This document shows, piece by piece, positions 50,759-63,432 of a stretch of DNA of 64,000 bases (its first letter is position 1; each line of letters starts with the position of its first letter). The stretch is from Vesta saturnalis (Eukaryota; Arthropoda; Insecta; Coleoptera; Lampyridae): assembly GCA_036346205.1 (NCBI GenBank), contig JARFJB010000534.1, positions 3,875,001-3,939,000 of the forward strand, given 5' to 3'. The translations under genes were made by a program, and so were the position numbers. The notes below the pieces were generated by a model. The model had not been told where the DNA came from. It searched no databases and saw only the letters and a list, made by a program, of their open reading frames with translations.

Positions 50759-52876
50759 AATAAATTAAAAATAATAATAAATAAGCGTTAATTTTCTCTT
50801 ACGAGACGTTTCAATCCCCTTAAAGATTAGTAGTATAATTTCTTGTTTGAAAATAAAAATCCCAATCAAATTTCAACGTTAAGAAACGCGCTTGAAAAGA
50901 ATAAAGTCACTTTTGTTTTCTTAAACCTGTTGAATAGCAAAACTAACACATTTGAAATGAGCGCACTACGCAAGGTCTGTATTCGATTTATAAAAAAAAA
51001 CAAAATAATGCATTACTTTTCATTACTTTGATGACTGTGTTCCGAATGAAATGCCGCCATGCTTTGTAATGATTTTTAAATCCTTCCCAATTAATTTTCC
51101 TATCGTAGAAAGTAATTTCCCATCAAAACTTGTTTCCTAGTTACTTCCGTAACTTTATTCCTGTTTTGTTTATAAATCCTATCAGTTGCGCATGCCTTTC
51201 CCGCTCCCGCCCAATTTCCCCTATGAATATCCTTGCTCCTCAAAATTATCTATTCACCAGTCGTCTTCATATTCTGACCTACCAGTACGAATATCCTGAC
51301 TATACCTGTGCGCTAATCAAACGACCTGCCTGCTCTTATTTTATTTCCTATTGTCTGTTATTTAATTAGTCTTGCCAGTCTCCCATTCAGTATTTAACCC
51401 TGGTCCCAAATTACTTATCCCTTCTCTGAACAATCGTTCTTAATATACTTTTCCAGTGTACGTACCCGGGGAGTACATAAGGATCATTTACTATTGTTTC
51501 TTTTATCAACGTAGGCTTCGACCCCGAAGGGAAAGAAATCATACGCCGTGAAACCGGTTCCGCCTTCAGAGAGTGGTACCTTTACCCAGCGTTGGAAATC
51601 TCCTGGACTGTAGATCTTCCTGTTAGTTTTCTTATTCATCTCTTCCCCTCTCCCCACTCTCAGTAAAATTATAAACAAAATAAGAATACCACCACCACCA
51701 GAAATAATCACGTTTATATAGCCACCTGCATACTTCACATATTACCTAGATAACTCCCACTCATCTTCAACATGAAAAATCTGGAGCACTGGAACTGTGG
51801 CAGGACCCATTCGACCACTGATGATGATAGCTTATCTATTGAAACGTGTTTTTTAATTTTGTATGGTACGTGGGTGTATTTTGTTTGTTTCATCTTGAAC
51901 GTTTTGCACATCACCTATCATATCACCATTTTTTGGCCACTCTGTATAATTAAGACACCAAATTCTTTCATTACACCAGATCCCGATTCACAATACGCCC
52001 CCAACGGTAATTCATTAAATTAAAATAAGTAAGTAAAACAATCCAGTAAATCTCATTACATGAATTATTACCACCATGACAAAACCGGTCCCGTTAGTAG
52101 TTCTTACACGTGGTTATTAACCTACATGTTTCAGTAATTTCGCCAGACGATGAAGGCCGTCCCACAGACAGGAAGTTCGAAAAAAGGAGCTGACCTCAGG
52201 AAGCACGGAAAGAATACGTGGAGTTGAAATGGAAAAGATATTGAATTGAATGTAATACATTTGTAAGTTTCATTATTTATACAGATTCTATTCATTCAGT
52301 TAGGCAACACACACCACTAGCAGGAAAACCTAGTTGCGAACCTACGCCCACAGAACTGATTCATCTTTTAATTAACAAAATAATTTTTTGTACAGCTGCG
52401 AAGAGGGGCAGTTATGTTCTACACTTTTACAATCTTCGGCGGCATTTTTATGTAGAACGTTTGTTACTGATTTACTCCAAAACCCTCCACTATCGGATTA
52501 TCATTCGTCCACGATTTTTGGAATGTTTTGACAAATTTACTATATAGCGGAGCTTCCCCAACAAAAAATTGTTATTGACACTAGTTAAGAAATAGTGCGG
52601 ATTTTGCTGTGGTGTATCAATTATGAAAGAGAACAAGCACTTGTTCTAATCATCTAATTAGTAATCCCAAATATCAGGGTGGGGACTCAAAATTGTGTGT
52701 ACCATGTGTAACTTGTATAATTATTTGCAGGTTTTTGTTTTTGTTTTTTTTTTGTATTCTTTGCTTTTGGTATCGATGTCCGATTCTGAGTTCGATTCGT
52801 AATTTAATTTTCAACTTTGGTTTAGGTTATACTTACATTTGGGTGATACCGATTGCACTATCAATGGATATTAGTA
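50759..52876. other. Unassigned intergenic stretch
   Basis: No gene recognised with support. The minus frame 51484-51738 (84 residues, one hydrophobic segment, then a charged tail with FQRWVKVPL) has codon-like composition but no recognisable family or partner exon, so it is left uncalled. Confidence 0.35.
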
Positions 52877-55490
52877 TTAGACAGCCACGTCGATTGAGCA
52901 CATCAATCTACTACTTGCTCTTGTTCTTCTTTCGCTTTCTTTAGGCGTAGCTTGTTTTACGTCGACTTTTACGGAGGTGTTTTCACTGGCGAGGAGTGAC
53001 AACATTTGGACCCATCTTTTTGGCGGTCTTCCTACTTCCCTCTTCCTTGTGGCTTGTATATCTCTTGGTATTTTTGTTAGTCTGCGGTCCTGCATTCGCT
53101 TTAAAAACTGATTACACTGCTTCCTTCTGTCTTTAATAAACCTGTTGATATTTAGTACATCGCAGTGTCTGCTTTGTTTTAAATGTTTCAGCCCTAGTTT
53201 CTGATTCTTATTATTGACCAAATTACACTCTTATATATTTTAACATTGTTATCCACCCTCATATATTTAATTTTTCCAAAATACATCTCTCAAAATCCGT
53301 ATATTCTAGCGACTTTAAAGGTTTTTCGTTGTACTTCCTTAACCAGATTTTTCTTTATGTTAGATGTCTGCTCCCAAATAAGTAAAATAGATCACCTATT
53401 CTACGACACTTCTTTCTATTCCTATTTCTACCTTACATCTTATATGGGCTTTGGAAATCATAATACATTTGGTTTTATTTTAGATACTTCCATCTTCCAC
53501 CTGCTTGTGGTTGTAACCATTTTATGAAATAGTCTTTGAAGGTTATATTCTGTGTCAGCTATTATGGTTATACCATCAGCGTAATATATAATATTTAAGT
53601 TAGGTGTACCCATTCTATATCATTATGCTGGCCTTATTTCAACAATATTTTTATCCATAGCAATATTGAATAACATAGGACTTAGATAACCTTCATGCCT
53701 GATGCCTTTTCTGGTCTTAATTTCTTCGGTGTATTCACTTTATCATTTTAGTTCTAATATTATTACACATATTTCAAATTGTATTTACGATTGCTTTTGG
53801 GCCTTCTTTTCCTTCTCCTAACTGCATCACGTCAAATGCTTTGCATAAATCAACATAGCATATGTAAACTGCTTTTGAATATTCGATAGACTTTTCCCAT
53901 ATCTGTCGGAATCTACGTATTGCATCTGTTGTTGGTCTGTTTGTTTTAAAACCAAACTGTCCTTCGTTAAGGTTTATGTGATTAATTTCAGTAAAATTAC
54001 CCTTGTTATGAGTTTAAGTACTGTACATAACAACGTGATTCCTCTGTCATTTTCTGGAAGTCCTTTCTCACCTTTCTTAGATAGGGAAACAGTAATACTT
54101 AATTTCCACTTTGCTGATAAAATTGATGATGTAAAACCTTTTGTATTAATAGTTTTAATTCTGTTACTAGACCTTCTCCTTCATACATTTGCGATACTGC
54201 CTGTTGCAGGGGCTTTCCGGGTTTTTATTGATTTCAGTGCTTGCTTTTGTTATTTCCACGTGTAATTCACGCTAAGTTCTAATGGTATTTCTTCAGATGC
54301 ATATAGTCTGAAGAAGTAGCGCTGCCATTCTTCTATGGTAATTTTATTGTTGCAATATAGCTCATTCACTCTCCCAGTATTCTTCCTTTATTTGCTTTAT
54401 TTTCATGTTGTTTCTATTTTTTGTTTATATACATCTAGATCAACTTGTTTTTGACATATTTCATAAAGTAAATATGCTTTCCCCTTTTCTTCACCATGGT
54501 GTTTCTACGTGTTCCAAGCTTGTTCTATATTGTCTTAATCTATTATTTTGTTATCTGTTATTACTCTACTTAACGTTTTTCCATGTAACATTTTTGTGCT
54601 TCCTTCTCTCGGATCTTCAATAGTTTGCTTTGTCTTTCTTGTTTCTTGTTTCGTTTTTTGAGTTTAATACTAACCTTAATTTGCAACTGACCAGTTTTGA
54701 TCACTTCCGATGTTAACAAAGTTTAAAGTTCTGACATCTAGAATCTGACAAAGATGTATTGAGCTACTGTAACTATATAATCTATTATTGGGCTATTTCT
54801 CCACGTGTACTTAAGTATCCATAGGTATTTGTAGTAAGCATTATTTATTCTCAAGCTATTTTGTAAGCAAAATTCATTAATAGTTTACCATTATGGTTGA
54901 GAACGCCCTCGTTGAAGCTCTGCTTAATTCCGGGTATTATTTTTTGCACTTACGTGCGTTTAGATCTCCCATTACGACCGGGGGTATGTTATCTACTTGT
55001 TTCTGGAGAGTGTCGTAGAATCCTTCTCTTTCTTTCTAAGGCTTACTTATGTCTGGTGCGTACACCCCTATAACAAGTAGCTATAGAAGTAATTTCATTT
55101 GTATAGGTCATAACTTCAATTTTGTGTGTATGTTTATGTTGAATTACTACCCCTCCTCAGTTCTTAGACTCTTGTATTTTCCACTATATGCCATTATGTA
55201 GTCTCCATACTCTCTAGTATCATTACCTTTCTTTTCCGTCTCAGAAATAGAGCACATATTTATATTACGTTTTTTTAACTCATTAATTATTTCTTAATCC
55301 CTTATATTCCATGAGTATATGTTTCAAGTTGCACTATTTATCTCTTTAACCATTATTCTTTGCCAAGCTGTTTACGAATAGGGAAGGCATATTCTGTATT
55401 TTCTTCGAGCATTAGGATGTTTTACGGTACGCTCGTCGCTAGTCGTTCCCACCAACCCTTCTGTTTCACCCGGGCTTGGGACTGGCAGAC
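52877..55490 (-). mobile_element. Decayed LINE (RTE-like), minus strand
   Basis: The minus strand follows LINE order from 55490 down. Endonuclease remnants include GFYDTLQKQVDNIPPVVMGD then LNARK near 54960-55020. An RT finger region has KQAVSQMYEGEGLV-like pieces near 54200. YICYVDLCKAFDVMQ lies near 53860 and a YADGITIIADTEYNLQRLF block near 53570, where the catalytic YADD has become YADG. The C-terminal tail (53221-52877) contains FLKRMQDRRL and REVGRPPKRW. Stops and frameshifts throughout make it dead. It may belong to the same broad group as LINE B but is clearly separate. Confidence 0.75.
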
Positions 55491-55955
55491 TCCGGTGAAC
55501 TATTAAATCCACCCATCGGGAGTCCAAGGCGGAGTATTATCTAATTACACACCTGTGGCATCTATCACATATTACTACCTGGGTCTAACGCATATGGTGT
55601 AAGGCGGCTAACAGCGAATATCCTTAACAAGTCTGATTGCTACCGTATGAACAACAACTTACAATTTGGTGATATCCATTCTACAGATGAAGCCCAATAT
55701 AGGTTAGATTAGCATATAAACCTTTCATAATTACTATCCATACAACTATTAAAGGGGTACGCTATCAATTCGACTACGCTTACATAGAAAATCAGCGCGT
55801 CGACAGACCCCCGCTCGGCGAATCGGCCATGCCGAAAGGTAATTTAAGAGCGCGCTAGTGTCTGAGGCATTCGGTTGGGTCGGTTACGCTTCGCGTACAG
55901 CTTAATTGCAGACATGTGTTCTCATTTATTACCACGCGAGTTAAATTCAGATTTT
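55491..55955. other. Unassigned, locally CpG-rich
   Basis: The first part may be the 5' UTR of the LINE. 55740-55900 is noticeably richer in CG dinucleotides (GCGCGTCGACAGACC, CTCGGCG) than its surroundings and could be the terminus of the PIF/Harbinger relic that follows. Confidence 0.4.
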
Positions 55956-56369
55956 TCTAATGATGAGATGGTAATAATTCAGATTCTGAAATGGAACGAA
56001 ACAATCATAGATAACGGGTGTACTACATAAACCTCAAAAGATAACATAATGGGGTATTTCGTGATTCGTTTTAGGATTTACTGGCAGACACTAAAACATT
56101 TTTAAAATATTTGTGGATGTCATCTAAAAAATAAGACAAAAACTACCGTTACTCCATTTCACCTAAGGAACGTGTACAAGTTACACTGAAGTGAGTCGGA
56201 ACAATCATATTACTAAATTTAAAATAATTTAGTCAATTCGAAGCCTTCTACCTCACCCTTCTTCTGTAAACATTTACACTCTGAAGCTGCCGACTCCTGC
56301 GTACCCGAAGTGGTCTGAGGAATTCGTAATAATCGTTATTCTACCCAAGTCAGTCAACGTAACGTGTAG

Positions 56370-56370
<1 letters not shown>
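55956..56370 (+). pseudogene. PIF/Harbinger transposase fragment
   Basis: The plus strand near 56060-56200 reads RDSF, stop, DLLADTKTFLK, then YSISPKERVQVTLK, the N-terminal signature of Harbinger (HARBI1-like) transposases (F..LL, then ISPKERL.VTLR). Near 56285 LPTPAYPKWSEEF resembles the P-T-P...W segment that precedes the catalytic domain in this family. The fragment then runs into a (TA)n tract and the DDE domain is not seen. Confidence 0.5.

Positions 56371-56425
<55 letters not shown>
56371..56425. repeat. (TA)n microsatellite
   Basis: About 27 TA units. Confidence 0.95.
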
Positions 56426-56429
<4 letters not shown>

Positions 56430-56733
56430 GATAGAGAGATACATAGATGGATAATTGTAGTTTTTAGGTTACATGTGAGTAGGCCCTTGCAGTTTAAGTT
56501 TGTTGGTTACCGAGCAGTTGGTCAAATAATTCTGGATCGGTTTAAGATTCTAGCCCTGAACCCGATTGTCGTGAACCAACTATTTGTTTAAACCTTCTAT
56601 GTAAATATTATGGGACACATAGGAATATTAAGTTAGTAATAAAGGCTGAATGAATCTGAAAATACCTGCTCCCGCTTCAAGAAACAGGATAACAAATAGA
56701 TACAAACAGCTACCTACCGCTCACCATGGGTAG

Positions 56734-57634
56734 CGGTCCCGGAAAGTTTACCGAAAACAGTTGACCGAAAACAGTTTACCGAAAACAGTTTACCGAAAGA
56801 CAATTAACCGAAAGGTCAATTTACCGAAAGGACAACCGAAAATTATGGTTTACGGTCATTTCCCGCCGAAAAAATTCCGACGCTGCTTTAAATAAAATAA
56901 CATAATATGCAAAGAAGGAGCTTTAATAATACTTTTCATTGCGTTGTTATAATACGTGCGTAAAAAACCCTTATTGTTATTAATTTAAATTGGAAACGAT
57001 TCCCTTTAAAAACATCAGCTTATCAGCGTCGTACAGTTTTTCATTCTAATATTTAGATCACAGTTTACTTTTTTGTGGTGGTTGAATGCTCTCTTACAAA
57101 TTTTATATTACGTACCTCTAATATCTTAATGATTACGGATATTCTGCAAATAGAGTTAATATTTAAAAATATCAATGTTTATTCTTGCAAGGGAAACATA
57201 ATTATTGTGTGTGAGTAATAAATGAAGGTAGCTTACTAATAGTACGCTGATACAATCGCTACATTAATGACATCACAACTAACAATAGTTTTAATAACAA
57301 TATTTATTGTTGTATAAAACACAAGTAAATACAAAAATGACAAAGGAATTAATTTCCGACTTTTTAAACACGCCAGTAATTTGAGCTGCAAGTCCTAAGC
57401 CTTGGTAAAGTGTGAAGAAAAAGTTCGTTTATATAATAGTATGTCATTAGATACATAACCTGCACGTACCTCATAGCATTATGATACATTTTCGGTTAAT
57501 ATTCCTTTCGGTAAATTGTGTTTAGGTAAAAATGTTTTTCGGTCAATCGTAATTCGACCAATTGTTGTTTCAGTAAATTCACCTTTCGGTTAATTGTCTT
57601 TCGGTAAACTGTTTTCGGTAAACTTTCCTAGATC
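56734..57634. mobile_element. MITE with TTTACCGAAAACAG inverted ends and 10-bp target duplication
   Basis: The ends are inverse complements (GGAAAGTTTACCGAAAACAG at 56741 versus its complement ending near 57628). Near both ends the motif TTTACCGAAA is repeated several times in fixed inward orientation (at least five times on the left to about 56835 and six on the right from about 57490). CCATGGGTAG flanks the element on both sides as a direct repeat (56724-56733 and 57635-57644). A duplication of 8-10 bp suits hAT or Mutator-like transposases. The centre is AT-rich and non-coding. Confidence 0.85.
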
Positions 57635-57644
57635 CCATGGGTAG

Positions 57645-59215
57645 ATCTAACGATAAATCAAGCAAACGGAGGCAAAGAAGTATATTGAGTATCAAAATGA
57701 TACAATCTGAATCTATTATCTTATAGACTAAACACTTGTCCACAATAAAGGTATAAATACAAAAAACGGAAAATTATTTCAATTACTATAAATAATTTAT
57801 ACCGTAAACGAATAGTTTTAAATAATTCAATTGTGTGAAAAACGAGGTATCTATAAACATATGGGTCTATAACAATTATTAAGCTAAGTGCTAATCGCAA
57901 TTATAATTATGTACTAAGAAAAATAAAATGACAACATTTACAAGGCGGCTAGCAGTTGTTTAGCAATATATGTTAATTCTTACACAATTATAAAGCATTA
58001 GTGCTTAAAGAGCTTTCTGGCAAGTAACTGCTTTTTGAAATATTACACTTCGATTTTAATAAAAAGAAAAAAAATCAATTCCAGTTTAATGCTGTTTCAG
58101 GTTTACAATCCGAATGTAATTATAATTATCTAAAAATTCAATAAGAACAAGAATTATACAAGTTTAATATTGTGCCTTATAACCTTCAAAACTAAATATA
58201 CACGATATATGTAAAGTGACAGTGTAAACAATTCTTAACTGTCAAAATTAAATTTAACAAATGGCTAAACAATAAAATGAGAACAAATAATTCAGAAGTT
58301 TGGCTAATAATGTAGGTTGATTATAATTTAATAGAGGGTTATATTAACTCCGATCTATTATTAAACCTAACTATATGAATGATGAAACTTATGCTTGAGT
58401 CTATACAACAATTAACAGTAATTTATCAATCAACCTAAATAATAAGAAAAGAAAAAGTGAGCTGACAAATTAAAGTTAAGACATTGATTTCAAATTTGCT
58501 TCCGCGCTTGATATACATACTTAAATTCAATAATCTGGCCTTGTGGTTATATTGGAATAATATACCACCGTCAAAAGGTGACCATATATCGATTACTACC
58601 ATTAAGAGTTTTGGATGTTTGTAATTCCTCATTTGAAGCAAAAATGAAAATCCCAGAAACGAAAGTTCCAAAAAAAAAAGAAATGAAACTCAGATGTAAA
58701 TTCCAGAAATTAAGGTCTAAGGTAATGTTATTAATGTTAAGTTTTTAGATTTGTCGAACTGCAGACAAATCAAGGAAGATAAACGAATATAAATTCATAA
58801 TTATCAATTTCTTCTAAATCCTCTACATAGAGATTGAAAGTAAATTCCAAAATTAAGAATTAAGGAATAATTAAAGAAACGTTTATTTTCTTTTCGTAAC
58901 TAAGTAACAAAAAAATGGAATCTTATTTTTCAAACTAATTCCAGGTGTCATGATTTTCCATTTGTATTACTAATTAACGTTTCTAGATTAAATTAAATGA
59001 CAACTTTTGATTTCATTATAAAATGAATTTCGCCATAAAACTGAATTAACAAGAAAACATACCGTTAAAAATTTGGAGTTTGGTTGCACGCACTATAACT
59101 CATTCATAAGTTTCAACATATGCTGCTCTTTACGAACCTTGGTTTACGTGTTGTAAATATCGTTTAGAATTAGAAATTAAAAATTATTAATGTTATTAAA
59201 CACATGAAAAAAAAT
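57645..59215. other. Unassigned AT-rich stretch
   Basis: About 1.6 kb without recognisable gene or repeat. The short minus frame 58435-58671 has no features. Confidence 0.45.
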
Positions 59216-59218
59216 TTA

Positions 59219-59355
59219 TTATAAGTTTTGTTATGGACGAATAAGTTCAAAGGTAAATATGTAATTAAAAATTATTATTAATAATAATTTTTAATTACAT
59301 AAATAAAAAGTTTACCTCGAGTAGGATTTGAACCTACCACCTGTACTTTGCTAGA
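59219..59355 (-). repeat. Second copy of the tRNA-like (SINE-like) repeat
   Basis: On the minus strand it carries CTAGCAAAGTACAGG, then a perfect T-arm GTAGG-TTCAAAT-CCTAC, CTCGAGGTAAAC, and an AT-rich tail ending in CTTATTCGTCCATAAC. It matches 34432-34558 closely along its length. Confidence 0.65.
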
Positions 59356-59360
59356 AATGT

Positions 59361-60009
59361 TACGATTAGACATTCAAGTATTGTATTTGCTAAGGAAATA
59401 ATTACGATAGCACCACCAGAAGGAAAGTGAATTAAACTAGGGTGTACACAATTATTTCCTGTCATCACGTTTGAGCCCGTAGAAATTACGACAATAAAAG
59501 TGAGTACTAAAATTCTCTCACTTAGCGTAATTGCCCGTTATGTAATGTACTTCTTTTCCGAAGTCCTGAATCCGAACCTTTCCTATATGGCACTACGCGA
59601 TAAAGTCTAGATTAAAAAAATACTCCTGTGTTAAGCATTCTTTAATACCAGACTACATAAAACGTTTAGTCTATCTAGCCCGCCTGTATAAAAACGTATA
59701 TATTCCAGTAAGCTAATAGTACCCTTATTCACCCGTCCCGAGATAAGAAATTCACCCGGTAACCGTTACGAACAACTACTATTCTATGTAAAAATACAGC
59801 GTTCCCGTATAGAGCCTCCAGGTTGCAATCAATCATCCCAACCTTCGATTTCGAGCTGTAGCCACGTTAAAGTTAGTAAAAGTAAATGTAACCCATTAGG
59901 GGTTGTAATGTTCTCTTACAAGGAACTATCTCATACGGATAGTTTATTCTCTTAGGATTCTCCGTTAATAAACACAAGGAATCAGTTTTAAATCAATGAC
60001 TGCTTCATA
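59361..60009. other. Unassigned stretch
   Basis: Nothing recognised. It may contain the 3' end or LTR of the Ty1/copia relic. Confidence 0.35.
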
Positions 60010-61760
60010 AAGTCATTTACTGCAACTATTACCATTTCAGTTGTGGAAATCGATGTGGAAGATTAATGCTGAGTCGACCAAGATACAGCACAAGAAGCAT
60101 ACGTACAAATAACTCCAGTAGTATAACAATCAGTAGATAAGTCACCAGCATGATCTACATCTTTAAAGGCTTCAAGGTAACCTCTGGTTTCATAAATACA
60201 CATGAATCCGAAGCGCATAGTGCCCTTTAGCTAACAGAAAATTCGCTTCACTCACAATATCTTCATTTTTGAGATTTTCAGAATTTCGAGGACTACATAT
60301 GCTATATGGGGGCCTTGTTCCACTAATAAGGTATAGTAAGCAGCAACGGATTCTCTGTATGGAAAATTTTTAGTTGTTTCTGCTTTATTTTCCTAAGTAA
60401 CAGTTAGCAGGCTTTACAGTGATCTTTAACTCAAGAAGTTGTGTTTCTAATTTCTTTCCATTTGATGCTATTAACCCGTCATCAATGTAAAGTGCCATAA
60501 AAAGTAAGCTTGACCCTGATTTCATGATAAATAAACATGACTAGGCTTTTAAAATTAAAGTATGAAAGAAGTATTGCTCTTGCTCCAACATCTTGGCGTT
60601 TGTTTAAGACCGTAAATAGTTCTTCTTGGTCCAAAGAATGGACCTGCATCATTATTGAATCCTTTAGGTTTTTTCATGTATGCCTCTTATTGCAATCAAT
60701 CCTACATAGAGAAAAGCCGTTAAAATGTCAAATCGGGTTAACGATAAGTTCTCACTTCCAGCGAATCTGAAGAGTGCTTTTATGGTGTCAGTCTTAGCAA
60801 CAGGTCTAAAGGTCTGATTGTAGTCTTCTTCTGTAAAACATTTCTTATTACCAGTCTTGCTTTGAACTTTTCTAGAGAACCATCTCTGTTTGTCCAGACT
60901 CTGTACACCTATTTAAATGAGAGAGCTTTCTTTCTGTTTAGTAACTTTTCCAGTATTCAATTTTCGTTATCCTTAAGTGAATGCATTTCATTTCTCATCG
61001 CTACTCACCACTGACACCTTTTTTACACTATTTATTGCTTCTTGATAACTAACTGGTTCATAGACGTTTTCTACTTTTGTTCCTGCATCCATAACATAAT
61101 CTTCCAATTTTTGTGTTCATGAGTGCATCTCGGTATCTTAAAGCTCTTGTTACCACTTCTTTATTGTCATATGTATACTATTATATATGATTCCAAAGCA
61201 CTTTCATGACAATCCTTTTCTTTGCACAAATTATGTTCTCCTCTGAATAATTGACATTTAGGTCAGATGTAGTTGACGTCACGTGGCCTTATTAACTCTT
61301 GATTCTTTATTACAGATACGGTATCCGTCATCACTGTTATAACCGATTAAAATACCTTCTACGGCTTTTTCTGTCCATTTTATTTCCTTATAGGTTTAGA
61401 GTGTGAGCATAACATGTAGGTCAAATGATTCTCAAGTATTTTAGGCCTGATTTCTTGCCAGATTTCAAATGGACTATTCTTAAGAAAACTTGATTTGCCT
61501 GATCTATTTACAATGTACACTTCTGTGATAATCACCTCTCCCCATGGGCTCTGAGTTAGTAGTTTGTCTTCAGAATAGGATAAGGTACCAGTGGTCTCTG
61601 CTGTTGTTTGGTTATCATGTTCGGAGCATTTATTTGGCTTCGGAGTGTACTTCATGATCAGTTTTTGGTGTACTACATATGCTTAACGAATGCGTCTTAT
61701 TCGTTGACTATCAAACTCGCCTCTACTGTTGCTTGAGAACTCTAGAACATCAAGACCCAT
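60010..61760 (-). pseudogene. Decayed Ty1/copia retrotransposon pol
   Basis: From 61655 down, the minus strand carries an integrase C-terminal block (LKNSPFEIWQEIRPKI, near 61470). RT follows with MRNEMHSLKDNE, WTNRDGSLEKFKARLV (near 60890), EAYMKKPKGFNN, and IYGLKQTPRCW (near 60600). A copia-type RNase H block (FKDVDHAGDLSTDCYTTGV, then AVSWSTQH and SISTTEM) lies at 60190-60030. Order and motifs are those of copia pol, with many stops. LTRs were not found. Confidence 0.8.
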
Positions 61761-62937
61761 AGCGCTGGCTTCTTCTGAAGCAACCGTTAACTTATTTGAT
61801 CAAAATAAATAAAAAAAATTAAAAACAATTACTTCATCTCGGAAGGAAACTTAGACAATAAGAAATTGTCACTTAAATAAGAAAGGTAAGTTTGCACTAC
61901 GGTGTAGCTCAGCAAGGTACATTACTTACGAAGCTTACTGCAGATAGACAGCTTTCTTCGTTATCAGGTCGTAAGTGAGACTGAGATAATTTCATAGCCA
62001 TAATTAGTAAGCATATCAGTCATATACCGCTCAATTGTTTATAGATTAAATAATTAAAATACAACAAAGATTGAGAAAGTTGTACTTTAATACCACATCT
62101 AATCTTAATAGACAATACAGCAGCTGTATTTATTTGTATATTGAATAAAACAAAATAATTTCTGCTGATTAATTCCAGTACAAAAGCGAATAAAACAGGA
62201 CTTAACTTTTCGCAAAGGTTTACGATAGTGAACTAATTCTTAACTGATACTTAAAATATACATAACATGTAATCTATCTTGACGTATAATTATTTCAAAA
62301 TGAAAGATGATTGAAACTGTACAAGTTCAATGTAATAACAAAGTTCAGTTTGACACCAAAATATAACTGAAGTAAGATTATGCACTCAAACGTTATATCT
62401 TAGAAAACATTACCCGAAGTTAGCTGTTTTCTTTTCATTACAACAGTACTAAAACTTCCGAAACAGTATTAGATCAGCTTGACTTTAACGTTGGTGAATC
62501 AATTCATTTAATTTTTCCACATAATAAAAACGTAATTTGAACTAAAAGGATACGTACTGACTTGATAGACATTCATAATAAGATTAATATATTATATTAG
62601 AACGAATGGCTGTCGAGTTCCTCATTTCTTAACGACACAATAAGACAAAATATCAGGTAAGATAAGATAATTTATAGCTATTTTCAATAATGTACAGTGT
62701 GTCCCGATTTCGTTGTTTTAGTCGTTTTTTAAAGATATCTTTGTTATTATCAAAGATAGAAGTTTACAATGTTTACATTCACGTACTACTTTGTTCATGA
62801 CAAAAATAAAAATGTAGTATCTTCTTTTGTTTTCGACTTATAGCCAAACGTCGATATTTCTACACTTTTTCAAGGTCTTATACCTCGCTTAATACTATTA
62901 TACGTATATATTTCATCAACGACACTTATTTATTGTG
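61761..62937. other. Unassigned AT-rich stretch
   Basis: No gene or element recognised. Confidence 0.4.
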
Positions 62938-63432
62938 CAGTGCCGAATTCAGTGGCGTGCTTATAATTTTTTAAGGGGTGCGGTTTTTAAGTATTAATAT
63001 ACATTCATTTTTTTAAATGGGAATCATTGTTGGCTTGGCAACCATCAGCTGCAGTTCTGGAGTGCAACATTCGGTTCGGTATTATGACGGTTTTGATAAA
63101 TGATGTTTTTCAGAAAACCCCATTGGAAGAAATCCAGTATTGACAGATCTGGAGATCGTAGCGGTCATTACACCGAACCGAATGTTGCAATTCAACGATT
63201 TGGGAAACGGTTTTCTAAGCAATTCCTCACTGTCAAAGCATTATGGGTTGGAGCACCATCTTGTTGAAAAAAATATTTGGACGATGTTTTTGAAAAGCTA
63301 AGGAGGAACTGCAGCTGGTGGTTGCCAACCCAACTATGATTCCCATTTAAAAAAATACAAGGTTATATTATTACTCAAAAACCGCACCCCCTATAAAAAT
63401 TACAATCACGACACTGAATTCGGCACTTAGCA
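62938..63432. repeat. Inverted-repeat remnant of a DD41D element
   Basis: Left arm 62940-63060 and right arm 63305-63430 are inverse complements (GTGCCGAATTCAGTG at the left; CACTGAATTCGGCAC at the right). A second nested pair (GCAACATTCGGTTCGGT near 63065 and ACCGAACCGAATGTTGC near 63172) lies inside. Confidence 0.75.
63090..63290 (-). pseudogene. DD41D transposase core fragment
   Basis: The minus strand reads FFQQDGAPTHNALTVRN (second Asp) and, after three in-frame stops, PLRSPDLSILDFFQWGF (third Asp). Exactly 41 residues separate the two Asp, the same spacing as at 8084-9208. Only the core survives, lying inside the inverted repeat. Confidence 0.8.

Noticed and set aside
51484..51738. 84-residue minus-strand frame with one hydrophobic segment
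   Set aside because: No recognisable family, no splice partner and no supported start; it could be a decayed element.
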